Source: Pollutimonas sp036675275 (lineage in GTDB: Bacteria > Pseudomonadota > Gammaproteobacteria > Burkholderiales > Burkholderiaceae_B). Taken from it: 64,000 nucleotides of DNA. Location: contig JAKFFG010000067.1 in the NCBI GenBank assembly GCA_036675275.1, forward strand, positions 1 to 64,000, given 5' to 3'. Below, in pieces: positions 15,582 through 24,519 of this stretch (the stretch's first letter is position 1; each line of letters opens with the position of its first letter). The notes beneath the pieces were generated by a model that saw only the letters and a program-made list of their open reading frames with translations, had not been told where the DNA came from and did no database searches. Made by a program: the position numbers and the translations under genes.

Positions 15582-16112
15582 ATGTGGGTTGACTTACTTT
15601 CAATGATGGCAGCCGCAGCCCTGGCGGCCTGCTTGGTTTTCATACTGGGGCGGCTTTTGCGGAAATCACAACGCAATGTGCCGCGCTGGATAATGCCCGC
15701 CGCTATCGGGTGCACAATGATTGCGTATTCAGTCTGGAGCGAATACTCATGGTTTGCGCGCATACGAACGGCTTTGCCGCAGAATGTCGTAGTACTCAGT
15801 ACCGGCCAACGCAGTGCTCCGTGGGCTCCCTGGACTTACTTTGCACCTGTTACCGTGCGCTTTGTAGCCATGGATACTCACGCCGTTTCATGGTCGGAAC
15901 AAAAGCCACAGCTGGTTCGAGGTCGACTTTTACTGGTAGAGCGCTGGCAGCCCACGCGTACCGTTGCAGTGGCTTTCGACTGCGCCGCCCATTTGCGTGC
16001 CGAACTACCGGGTAATGCGAGGCTGGCTCCCGACGGCACTCTTACCGGCGCACGATGGCAGGCCGCCGCCCCCAGCGACCCCGCACTTCGGGCCGCCTGC
16101 AAGTTAGCGTGA
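15582..16112 (+). CDS. Membrane-anchored hypothetical protein
   Basis: The 176-aa product is of unknown function. Two N-terminal hydrophobic segments (MAAAALAACLVFILGRLL and IMPAAIGCTMIAYSV) are followed by a soluble beta-rich domain of about 110 residues, presumably periplasmic, with a cysteine pair near the end (FDCAAH and LRAACKLA). It lies between the CBS/nucleotidyltransferase gene and the exonuclease gene with short spacings, so it probably belongs to the same transport-regulation module. I recognise no family. Confidence 0.75.
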   Translation: MWVDLLSMMAAAALAACLVFILGRLLRKSQRNVPRWIMPAAIGCTMIAYSVWSEYSWFARIRTALPQNVVVLSTGQRSAPWAPWTYFAPVTVRFVAMDTHAVSWSEQKPQLVRGRLLLVERWQPTRTVAVAFDCAAHLRAELPGNARLAPDGTLTGARWQAAAPSDPALRAACKLA

Positions 16113-16154
16113 ATGCTATAAATATCGCATCGACCCAGACCGTATTTTGTGGTC

Positions 16155-17645
16155 ATGATTAACCGTCTCAGCCTTAGATTACGCATCTCCCTGATCTTCG
16201 CAGCGCTGGCCGCGGGCAGCGTCGCCGCCCTCGTTGCAGGCCTCTACTATGGTTTTCATAAACAGGATCATGCCGGTTCACCCGATGCCCTGATCATCGG
16301 CGGTATCGTGGCAGGGCTTGCCATCGTCGGTTTAATAGTATGGGTCTGGATACTGTTTGACGACCATATTGCCAAGCCCATCGAACGGATGGCGGGCAAC
16401 CTGCGAATCCGTGCCCATACACATGTTGCCACCGCGCTAGACCCTGTACCCGCCCGCTATCTGGGCGACCTCGCGCCTGCGGCGCACGAGATCGCCCGGG
16501 CGCTCCATGACACTCGCCAGTCCCTTGCCGGCTTCACAGTTCGGGAGACCACCGACCTGATTCGCGAAAAAACCTTGCTTGAGACCTTACTGGCCGATAT
16601 TCCCGTCGGTGTCCTGATGTGTTCGGGATCTCATCAACTTGCTTTCTACAGCGCGCGCGCCGCGAGCCTGATTTGCGGCCTCAGCGCAGACACCACGCCG
16701 GGCCTTGGCCGGTCGTTATTTGATTATCTGCACCCTGTTCCCATACAGGCGGCATACTCGCAGCTTCAATCCATGAACGACCCTGATGCCACACGGGACT
16801 TTCTCTGCACAACCCAGCTTGCCGGCACAGCACTTTTGACTCGTATGCGGTTATTACCCAGCCCCAGGAAAGAAGCGATGTCCGGCTATATGCTGACCCT
16901 GCACGAAGTTGGGAGCCCGTCGCAAGCTTGTGTCCTCTCATCGATACCGCAAGCTCCCGTCTACGATTTTGAGTTATTGTTCAAGACTCACAACGCCGAC
17001 TTGCCTTCGACACGAGTCGTGGATCTCACCTACGTTGTAGTAGATACTGAAACGACTGGCCTTCGGCCAGACCAAGGTGATGAAATCGTTCAGATTGCCG
17101 CTGTTCGTATCGTCAACGGACGGCGGATTCAGGAAGAAGAGTTCAACACACTGGTCAATCCGGGACGAGCCATTCCACGTTCATCAAGTATTGTGCATGG
17201 TATTACTGACTGCATGGTCGCCTCGGCTCCAACAATGGACCAGGTCGGCCGCAAATTTCATCAATTCGTCAAAGGCGCCGTACTTGTAGCCCACAACGCC
17301 CCCTTCGATATAGCTTTTCTTCGACGGCACGAGCGAGGAATCGGCCATCGCTTTGATAATCCAGTGCTTGATACCGTGCTGCTGTCGGCGCTTGTATACG
17401 GCCAAAGCGAAAACCACAGTCTGGACGCACTCTGCCATCGACTGGGCATCTCGATTACCGAAGAAGCCCGGCACACAGCCATCGGCGATGCTACCGCAAC
17501 CGCCGAAGTATTCCTGAAATTGATCTCCGCGCTAGAGGCGCGGGGGCTGGAAACATATGGCGATGTACGGGCAGCGGTACGCAGGCAACGCCGCTTGCTC
17601 AAGGACTTCAATAGCTCGAGATATACTGACCCCGAGAGACGATGA
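16155..17645 (+). CDS. Membrane-anchored DnaQ-like 3'-5' exonuclease
   Basis: The 496-aa protein has two N-terminal membrane helices (residues 11-29 and 41-66 approx.), a HAMP/PAS-like middle part, and a C-terminal DEDDh exonuclease domain. The catalytic residues are visible: VVVDTETTGL (D, E), AHNAPFDIAFL (D) and HTAIGDATAT (H, D). It resembles the epsilon subunit of polymerase III in its last 200 residues. The start is the ATG at 16155; the open frame also contains a GTG at 16149. This architecture is known from operons with DUF294 proteins and SSS symporters. It more likely acts on a signalling nucleotide or RNA than in replication (inference). The stop overlaps the next ATG (ATGA). Confidence 0.88.
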   Translation: MINRLSLRLRISLIFAALAAGSVAALVAGLYYGFHKQDHAGSPDALIIGGIVAGLAIVGLIVWVWILFDDHIAKPIERMAGNLRIRAHTHVATALDPVPARYLGDLAPAAHEIARALHDTRQSLAGFTVRETTDLIREKTLLETLLADIPVGVLMCSGSHQLAFYSARAASLICGLSADTTPGLGRSLFDYLHPVPIQAAYSQLQSMNDPDATRDFLCTTQLAGTALLTRMRLLPSPRKEAMSGYMLTLHEVGSPSQACVLSSIPQAPVYDFELLFKTHNADLPSTRVVDLTYVVVDTETTGLRPDQGDEIVQIAAVRIVNGRRIQEEEFNTLVNPGRAIPRSSSIVHGITDCMVASAPTMDQVGRKFHQFVKGAVLVAHNAPFDIAFLRRHERGIGHRFDNPVLDTVLLSALVYGQSENHSLDALCHRLGISITEEARHTAIGDATATAEVFLKLISALEARGLETYGDVRAAVRRQRRLLKDFNSSRYTDPERR

Positions 17646-18779
17646 ACGCAAACTCATCTGATTCTTGCCCTATTCCAAACCTGATGGTGCCCGATCATTC
17701 ATACCAATTCCAGCCCGCCTTTATTCTTCGTCATCAATGGCGCCTCGGGGCGCCATGACTTGAGCGAGACCCGCCTGGCCATTGACTCCGCAATGCGTCT
17801 GGCCGCGCGCGCGCACCGTGTATTCGTCATCGAGAACATCGACGACCTGAAGGCAACCGTACAAGGCGCTGTCGACGCCGCCATGAAAGACAACGGCGTC
17901 GTCGTGGCCGTCGGCGGAGACGGGACGATCAACGCCGTGGCAACGGCTGCGCTGGCGAGTCGCTGCATGTTCGGCGCTGTTCCGCAAGGCACGTTCAACT
18001 ATTTCGGCCGCACCCATGGCATCCCGGAAGACAGGGACGCCGCAATCGAGGACTTGCTGCATGGGCAGTTGTTGCCTGTGCAGGTCGGCCTGGTCAATGA
18101 CCATGTTTTTCTCGTCAACGCCAGCGTAGGCCTGTACCCTGAACTGCTCGAGGACAGGGAAGCCTTCAAGCAGCGCTATGGCCGCAGCCGGCTTGTCGCC
18201 CTATGGTCTGCCCTGATCACAGCATTGGGCGACCATCGATACCTGGACATGACGCTGGATCAGGACGGTAAACGCATCTATCTGCGAACCACTACGCTGT
18301 TCATTGGCAACAACCGCCTCCAACTCGAGCAGGTCGGCATCTTGCAGGCGGAGTCCCTGAAGCAGGGCCAACTCGCCGGAATCGCGGTAAATCCCGTCGG
18401 AACATTGGCAATGTTGTGGCTTGCTGCCCGCGGCGCGCTGGGAAAGCTGGGCGATGCCGATAATGTGATTGGTTTCAGTTTTCGCAGTCTTACTGTTGTC
18501 CCACGCGGGCTGTTGCGCGGTAAGCGCAGCACGCACCGAACCGAGCATGAGGCGGGCAGGAAAAGCTCGGCCAAGCATCGCATCAAGGTAGCAGCCGATG
18601 GCGAAATCATGTGGCTGCAGGCGCCGCTGGAGTTCCGTGTCGCACCGGAGCCGTTGCTGTTGTTCAAACGGGTACACGATGAAGATCTGAATGCGCAGGT
18701 TAATGAACCGGTGACGGGTGAATCCATGACTCTGGCGCAACCGGCTCCGCGCCCCGGCATGCCAGGCGATCCGGCATGA
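17642..18779 (+). CDS. Diacylglycerol-kinase family protein, apparent frameshift near start
   Basis: The main frame encodes a lipid-kinase/YegS-type DAGK catalytic domain, with VVVAVGGDGTINAVA (nucleotide-binding GGDGT) and GAVPQGTFNYFGRTHGIP. The natural start appears to be the ATG at 17642, which overlaps the previous stop (ATGA) and has GAGAGAC upstream, but that frame ends at 17758. The conserved first strand (FVINGASG) is read only in the +1 frame from about 17727, where no ATG exists; the first usable in-frame codon is a TTG at 17760. One extra base between about 17714 and 17727 explains everything. It may be a real mutation, a sequencing error, or use of an unusual start codon. The ATGA overlap with 18776 links it to the phosphoesterase gene. 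Confidence 0.75.
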
Positions 18780-19597
18780 GGGTGGCGCTGCATATTTCCG
18801 ACCTTCATTTCGGGACCGAACGACCGGGCGTGGTCAAAGCCTTGGAACGTCTGGCGCACGCACAAGCGCCTGATATTGTGATTTTGTCCGGCGACATCAC
18901 GCAACGCGCACGCAAAGTCGAATTCTCGGCCGCCAGCTCCTTTATGGACCGTCTCGCGATCCCTTCCAGACTCGTCATAGCAGGAAACCACGATATCCCG
19001 CTATTTGATGTGGCTACCCGCCTATTCCGCCCCTACTCGCGCTACGGGCGTGCCTTCGGTCCAGACCTCGAACCGACTTATGAGACGCCAGAGTTGTTGA
19101 TCCTCGGTGTACGGACAACGCGTCGTTATCGGCATATTGAAGGTGAGGTCTCGAGCTCGCAAATCAAACGTGTGGCACAGCGCTTGAGGCAGGCGGGGCG
19201 AAACCAGTTGCGCGTCGTTGTCACACATCAGCCCATCTTTGTCACGCACGCTGCCGACCATGAACATTTGTTGCGCGGCCACAAGCTGGCGATCAGCGCG
19301 TGGGCAGATGCCGGAGTCGACTTGATACTGGGCGGCCACATCCACCGTCCTTACTTTTGTGGCTTGCATGACCACATCGCCAATATGCGCCGCCAAGTCT
19401 GGGCGGTGCAGGCCGGCACCGCGGTGTCGTCCCGGATCCGCCACGACTCCAATAATTCCATCAATCTCATTCGTTACGCATTCGAAGGTATGGCCCGATA
19501 TTGCGTCATCGAACGTTGGGATTATGACGATAGCTCTGATGAGTTCAAAATACTGGAAAGCAAGGCAATACCGCACTCCCCTGACATCGATACGTGA
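18776..19597 (+). CDS. Metallophosphoesterase (calcineurin-like)
   Basis: The 273-aa enzyme has the full metallophosphoesterase signature: ISDLHFG (D, H), SGDITQ (D), AGNHDIP (N, H), then VTHQP (H) and GGHIHRPY (H-x-H). It is therefore a predicted two-metal phosphohydrolase of the Icc/CpdA-like group, acting on a phosphodiester or phospholipid-type substrate. Its ATG overlaps the stop of the lipid-kinase gene (ATGA), and gene pairs of this kind are usually functionally linked in lipid or cyclic-nucleotide metabolism. The exact substrate is unknown. Confidence 0.9.
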   Translation: MRVALHISDLHFGTERPGVVKALERLAHAQAPDIVILSGDITQRARKVEFSAASSFMDRLAIPSRLVIAGNHDIPLFDVATRLFRPYSRYGRAFGPDLEPTYETPELLILGVRTTRRYRHIEGEVSSSQIKRVAQRLRQAGRNQLRVVVTHQPIFVTHAADHEHLLRGHKLAISAWADAGVDLILGGHIHRPYFCGLHDHIANMRRQVWAVQAGTAVSSRIRHDSNNSINLIRYAFEGMARYCVIERWDYDDSSDEFKILESKAIPHSPDIDT

Positions 19598-19687
19598 CGG
19601 ATCCATACAGGGCTGTGCCGCGGCGAAATGGCGGCTAAGCACTGACGCGGTAAAATCTTAAGGCCTCAAATAAAAAAGGATCAAAAA

Positions 19688-20329
19688 GTGTTTCCATCAA
19701 GATTGACCTCCGGCTATCAGTCATTTTTGAACGGACGCCTCTCGCGTGAGCGGGAGCGTTATGAAGAGCTTGCCAAATCCGGACAACATCCGGAGATCAT
19801 GGTCATTGGCTGCGGCGACTCCCGCGTTGCGCCCGAAACCATCTTTGACGCGGACCCGGGAGAAATATTCGTAATACGCAACATCGCCAATCTTGTCCCG
19901 CCCTGCGAGCCCGACACCGAAACCTCGTTTCACGGCACGAGCGCGGCAATTGAATTCGCCGTGAACGCACTGAAGGTGAAGCATATCGTGGTGCTCGGCC
20001 ATGCAAGTTGCGGAGGCGTTGCAGCCTATGCCAACAATGCCGCGCCATTGACCAAGCGTGATTTCATCGGCAAGTGGATGTCGCAGATCGCGCCCGTCGT
20101 CGAGCGCGTCGGTCCCCCTACCGAAGACCGGCAAAGCTGGATAAGGCAACTGGAATGGGGTGTGGTCGAGTACAGCCTTGAAAATCTGATAACGTTTACA
20201 GCCGTGCGGGACGCTGTCAAAGAAGGCACGCTTACCCTGCATGGCGCCTATTTTGGTGTCGGTACAGGCGTGCTTTTTATCCGCGATCCTATCACCGGGC
20301 GCTTCTCGCCATATAGCGAATCTCGCTGA
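19688..20329 (+). CDS. can: Beta-class carbonic anhydrase
   Basis: The 213-aa zinc enzyme interconverts CO2 and bicarbonate. The ligands are visible: Cys in the CGDSR motif (with the catalytic Asp-Arg dyad) and His and Cys in VLGHASCGGV. Upstream MVIG and the FVIRNIANLVPP block are typical. It starts with GTG at 19688 behind AAGGATC. It follows the phosphoesterase by 90 bases and is probably a separate unit. The gene symbol can is used by family; cynT is the alternative name. Confidence 0.93.
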   Translation: MFPSRLTSGYQSFLNGRLSRERERYEELAKSGQHPEIMVIGCGDSRVAPETIFDADPGEIFVIRNIANLVPPCEPDTETSFHGTSAAIEFAVNALKVKHIVVLGHASCGGVAAYANNAAPLTKRDFIGKWMSQIAPVVERVGPPTEDRQSWIRQLEWGVVEYSLENLITFTAVRDAVKEGTLTLHGAYFGVGTGVLFIRDPITGRFSPYSESR

Positions 20330-20343
20330 CTGTTGCCGCAGAG

Positions 20344-20475
20344 CTATGCCAGCAGCAAGAGTACTTGCTGGGGTAGCTGGTTTGCCTGTGCGAGCACGGC
20401 GGTTCCCGCCTGCTGAAGAATCCGGCTACGCGTCATATTGGTAATCTTCCGCGCGTAGTCGGCATCTTCGTTAAA
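20344..20475 (-). pseudogene. Flagellin C-terminal remnant
   Basis: The minus strand encodes the last 42 residues of a flagellin: EDADYARKITNMTR then ILQQAGTAVLAQANQLPQ and a stop. This is the very conserved C-terminal D0 helix, whose usual form ends with QVLSLL or similar; here it is QVLLLLA. Upstream of about 20475 the reading frame loses all flagellin similarity, and the rest of the ORF is antisense to the PAP2 gene. No other flagellar gene lies in the window. This is a relic of a deleted fliC gene. Confidence 0.8.
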
Positions 20476-20557
20476 TTGTAAGCAACTCAACCTTGCGAAC
20501 GGACATAAATCTGCCACTATTGCACCTGTGTTGTCATTATTGGGTAAGGAGAGTCTC

Positions 20558-21325
20558 GTGTCGCTGCGAAATCCCAGGAAAGTAATAAAACACGGCTTCG
20601 ATTGGCTGCAACGCCGCGAATTGAAAATGCTTATTGCCGCCGCGTCAGTCTTTGCCGCCATATGGGCTTTTCTCAGCCTTGCGGACGAAGTGAAGGAACA
20701 GGAGACGGTGGCAATCGATGAAATGATCTTGTTGGCGTTGCGCAATCCCGCCGATCATTCAGATCCGCTGGGGCCGGGCTGGGTAGAAGAAATGTTTCGC
20801 GACTTTACCGCCCTTGGCGGCGTCGGCGTGCTGGTTCTGCTCACGCTGGGCGCTTGCATTTATCTACTGCTGTCGGATCGGACACGGACCGCTTTATTCA
20901 CCATAGCTGCCATTGGCGGCGGATGGCTGGTCAGCAATCTGCTCAAGCTCGGTTATGACCGGCCCCGGCCCGACCTGGTCTCCCACGAGGCCGTCGTTTA
21001 TACCGCAAGCTTTCCCAGCGGTCATGCCATGATGTCGGCTGTCACCTATCTGACGCTTGCCGCACTGCTGAGCCGTGCCGTGTCGCCGTGGCGGCTCAGG
21101 GCATTCCTATTGATCGCTGCCCTGTTCATAACCGTCCTGGTGGGTGCAAGCCGTGTTTATCTGGGTGTGCATTGGCCTACCGATGTGGTCGCAGGATGGA
21201 CGGTAGGTGCTGCATGGGCGGGATTGTGCTGGCTTGTCGAGCGCTGGCTGCAACAAAAAGGTGTTGTCGAGCCGCCGAGGCCACAGACGCCGGCTGCGGA
21301 GAATGGAACGAAGGAGCATGACTGA
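20558..21325 (+). CDS. PAP2-family membrane phosphatase
   Basis: The 255-aa integral membrane protein belongs to the type 2 phosphatidic acid phosphatase family. The three phosphatase motifs are present: KLGYDRPRPD (K-x6-RP), ASFPSGHAMMS (PSGH), and SRVYLGVHWPTDV (SR-x5-H-x3-D). Four or more membrane helices surround them. It could dephosphorylate phosphatidic acid, PGP or undecaprenyl pyrophosphate (BacA-like). The start is the GTG at 20558 behind AAGGAGAG; the frame opens earlier. It is convergent with dnaE2, with 36 bases between stops. Confidence 0.9.
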   Translation: MSLRNPRKVIKHGFDWLQRRELKMLIAAASVFAAIWAFLSLADEVKEQETVAIDEMILLALRNPADHSDPLGPGWVEEMFRDFTALGGVGVLVLLTLGACIYLLLSDRTRTALFTIAAIGGGWLVSNLLKLGYDRPRPDLVSHEAVVYTASFPSGHAMMSAVTYLTLAALLSRAVSPWRLRAFLLIAALFITVLVGASRVYLGVHWPTDVVAGWTVGAAWAGLCWLVERWLQQKGVVEPPRPQTPAAENGTKEHD

Positions 21326-21361
21326 ATTATGTCCTGTCGGGGATGAACGAACAGTCTGAAA

Positions 21362-24300
21362 TCAATGAAAATCCCGGCTCGAAGTTTCCAGTTCACCCAA
21401 CATTGGCGTTAAATCGACCAACCGTCCCACGATGAGATGCTGCACGCCGCTTTGAGACTGCCACGTGCCGTAGGCGCCCAGCAATCGGGACGTGAGCAGT
21501 TCGCGCCGCTGTCGCTCTATGATCTGGGGCCGGACCACAAGATTGATTTGACCCGTCTCGTCTTCCAAGGTCACGAAAACCACTCCTTTGGAGGTTCCGG
21601 GGCGCTGGCGCACCGTGACAATCCCGCAGGCGCGCACCAAGCGGCGGTCCGGTTGTTCGCGCAACTGCGCTGATGAAGAAAAACGCATTGTTGCCAGCTT
21701 GTCGCGCAGAAACGATAAGGGATGCCGCCCCAGCGTCAAGCCCAGGCTGCGATAGTCCGCTACCAGTGCCTGCCCTTCGCTGAGCAATGGCAACTGAGGT
21801 GTGATCTGCTCATGGATCTGCGCCTCTTTCAGCAGGCCGCGCTCGGGCGTGCTGACTACCGATTCCCATAGCGCTGCGCGTCGATGGCCAGCCAGCGCGC
21901 GTAAAGCATCGCCGGCAGCCAGGCTGTTCAAATCATGCCGGTTCAAGTCGGCACGCCTGGCCATGTCGGCAACGGACTCGAACGCTCGTACGGCACGCGC
22001 CTCTTCGATGCGCCAGGCACTTTCCTGGCGCATGCCTTTCAGTTGATTCAGGCCCAGGCGCACTGCAGGGCGTGCCTGTCCTGTTGGTTCGAGTTGCGCT
22101 TCCCAATTGCTTATTGTTGCGTCGACCGCCAATACCGTAACGCCATGACGCCTGGCGTCCTGCACCAGCACGGAAGGCGAATAAAAGCCCATGGGTTGAC
22201 TATTCAGAAGCGCCATCAGGAAAGCTTCGGGCTCGCGACGTTTAAGCCAGCAGCTTGCATAAGCCAGCAGCGCAAAACTGGCGGCATGGCTTTCGGGAAA
22301 GCCATATTCCCCAAACCCCTGTATCTGCTTGAAAATCTGTTCCGCAAACTCTTTGTCGTAGCCGCGGCTGGTCATGCCGTCGATGATTTTGTCGTAGAAC
22401 CTGCCCAGGCCGCCCTTGCGCCGCCAGGCTGCCATAGAGCGGCGCAACTCGTCGGCTTCGCCGGCGGTAAAACCGGCGGCGAGCATGGCCACTTGCATGA
22501 CCTGTTCCTGGAAAATGGGTATGCCCAGAGTACGCTCCAGGGCTAGTCGCACCTCGTCACTCGGATACTTGACCTTTTCCAGACCTTGCCGGCGCCGCAG
22601 GTAAGGATGGACCATGCCGCCTTGAATGGGGCCGGGACGGACGATGGCCACTTCGATGACCAGATCATAGAATTCACGCGGACGCATGCGCGGCAGCATA
22701 GTCATTTGCGCGCGCGACTCGATCTGGAATGTACCAATGGTGTCGGCCTCACAAATCATGTCGTAAGTGTCGCTATCTTCAGGCGGTATGTCCTGCAATT
22801 CGAATGGTTCGCCCCGTCGCTGCGAAACTGCTTCCAGCGCCCGCCGGATCACGCTAAGCATTCCCAGCGCCAGGATGTCGATTTTCAAAAGGCCTACGGC
22901 GTCGATATCGTCTTTATCCCACTGCACGACGCTGCGATCGGCCATTGCCGCATTCTCTATCGGCACCAGACGGCACAAGGGTCCGCGCGATATGACAAAG
23001 CCGCCGGGATGCTGCGACAAGTGGCGGGGAAATCCCATCAGGCGTTCAGCCAGGATGATCCATTGCCGGGCGGCGGCAGAGTCCGGATCCAGACCGCATT
23101 CGGCCATGCGCGCGGCCAGATTGCTACGGCCATCCCAGTAATGATAGGACTTGGCCACTGCGTCGACGATCATGGGGTCGATACCCAGTGCCTTGCCGGT
23201 ATCGCGTATCGTGCTTTTGACACGGTAGGTAATGACCACGGCCGTGAGCGCGGCGCGGTCTCGACCGTATTTTTCGTAGATGTACTGGATAACCTCTTCG
23301 CGCCGCTGGTGTTCGAAGTCTACGTCGATATCGGGCGGCTCGTTACGCTCTTTGCTGATGAAGCGCTCGAACAAATTATTGCCGCGTGCCGGATCCACCT
23401 CGGTGATGCCCAGGCAATAGCACACCGCACTATTGGCCGCTGAGCCGCGGCCCTGGCAGAGTATTTGGCGACTACGGGCAAACTTCACGATGTCATAGAC
23501 CGTCAGAAAATAAGGTTCATATTCAAGTTCGCCGATGAGCGCCAGTTCATGCTCGATCTGTTCCTGGACATTAAGCGGTATGCCCTTGGGGAAACGCCGA
23601 TGCGCGCCTGTGTAGGTTTCCTGGCGCAAGTAAGCCTTTGGCGTCAGACCTTCCGGGCAAATCTCGTCCGGATACTCGTATTTCAGCTCAACAAGATTGA
23701 AGGGACATTGCGTTGCCACTTCCAGCGTTTCTTCCAGCGCTTCGCGCGGGTAAAGGTTGGCCAGGCGCAACCGCGCCCTGAGATGATGTTCGGCATTGGG
23801 CGCGCGCTGGAAGCCGCATTCCTGTATCGGCATACCCAGGCGCACCGCGGTCAGCGTATCGTGCAAAGGCTTGCGCGATCTTACATGCATCTCGACCTGA
23901 CCCGTCGCAACAACGCGTATGCCTGCGTGACGGGCGGCCGCCAGCACGGCGGCCTTGTGGCGATCGTCCTGGGCACGATGCAGAAGCGTCAGCGACATCC
24001 AGCAGCGGCCCGGGAATGTGGCGGCCGCCCACTCGGCTTGCGCAACCAGCCGCTCAAAAGGCGCACCGTATTCGGGTACCAGCAGCACCACGCATTCGGG
24101 CAGACCTTTCAGATGTAGAAGATTCGGATCGGCGGGACTTTCGATATCTGAGGGCGAAAGCCGGTACTCCCCTTTTGGAGCCCGACGCCGGCCCAGGGTT
24201 ATGAATTCGCACAGGTTGCCATAGCCGCGGCGTGTTTGAGCCAGCACGACCAACGACACAGCGGCATCGCCTGCCGCATTGCGCAGCGTAAAGCTTGACC

Positions 24301-24511
24301 CGATCAGGAGCGTCAACTTTTGTTTCTTGGCTTCGACGTGGGCCCGCACGACGCCCGCAACCGAGCACTCATCGGTGATGGCGATTGCGCTATAACCCAG
24401 TTCGGCGGCACGTTCCACCAACTCTTCAGGATGCGAGGCGCCACGCAAAAATGTGTAGTTCGTCAAACAATGCAGTTCGGCATAGGGCGGCAAGATCGGT
24501 TGGGTATACAT
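21362..24511 (-). CDS. dnaE2: Error-prone DNA polymerase DnaE2 (ImuC)
   Basis: The 1049-aa product is the alternative C-family polymerase of the SOS mutagenesis cassette, which extends across lesions with ImuA and ImuB. An N-terminal PHP domain begins AELHCLTNYTFLRGASHPEEL. The polymerase core has GRGSAANSAVCYCLGIT and the catalytic aspartates in PPDIDVDFEH. FQEQVMQVAM and FPESHAASFALLAYASCWLK are further conserved blocks, and an OB-fold lies near the C terminus. The length matches DnaE2 (about 1050 aa) and is shorter than replicative DnaE. It starts 8 bases after the imuB stop. Confidence 0.95.
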   Translation of the reverse strand: MYTQPILPPYAELHCLTNYTFLRGASHPEELVERAAELGYSAIAITDECSVAGVVRAHVEAKKQKLTLLIGSSFTLRNAAGDAAVSLVVLAQTRRGYGNLCEFITLGRRRAPKGEYRLSPSDIESPADPNLLHLKGLPECVVLLVPEYGAPFERLVAQAEWAAATFPGRCWMSLTLLHRAQDDRHKAAVLAAARHAGIRVVATGQVEMHVRSRKPLHDTLTAVRLGMPIQECGFQRAPNAEHHLRARLRLANLYPREALEETLEVATQCPFNLVELKYEYPDEICPEGLTPKAYLRQETYTGAHRRFPKGIPLNVQEQIEHELALIGELEYEPYFLTVYDIVKFARSRQILCQGRGSAANSAVCYCLGITEVDPARGNNLFERFISKERNEPPDIDVDFEHQRREEVIQYIYEKYGRDRAALTAVVITYRVKSTIRDTGKALGIDPMIVDAVAKSYHYWDGRSNLAARMAECGLDPDSAAARQWIILAERLMGFPRHLSQHPGGFVISRGPLCRLVPIENAAMADRSVVQWDKDDIDAVGLLKIDILALGMLSVIRRALEAVSQRRGEPFELQDIPPEDSDTYDMICEADTIGTFQIESRAQMTMLPRMRPREFYDLVIEVAIVRPGPIQGGMVHPYLRRRQGLEKVKYPSDEVRLALERTLGIPIFQEQVMQVAMLAAGFTAGEADELRRSMAAWRRKGGLGRFYDKIIDGMTSRGYDKEFAEQIFKQIQGFGEYGFPESHAASFALLAYASCWLKRREPEAFLMALLNSQPMGFYSPSVLVQDARRHGVTVLAVDATISNWEAQLEPTGQARPAVRLGLNQLKGMRQESAWRIEEARAVRAFESVADMARRADLNRHDLNSLAAGDALRALAGHRRAALWESVVSTPERGLLKEAQIHEQITPQLPLLSEGQALVADYRSLGLTLGRHPLSFLRDKLATMRFSSSAQLREQPDRRLVRACGIVTVRQRPGTSKGVVFVTLEDETGQINLVVRPQIIERQRRELLTSRLLGAYGTWQSQSGVQHLIVGRLVDLTPMLGELETSSRDFH

Positions 24512-24519
24512 TGTTTACC

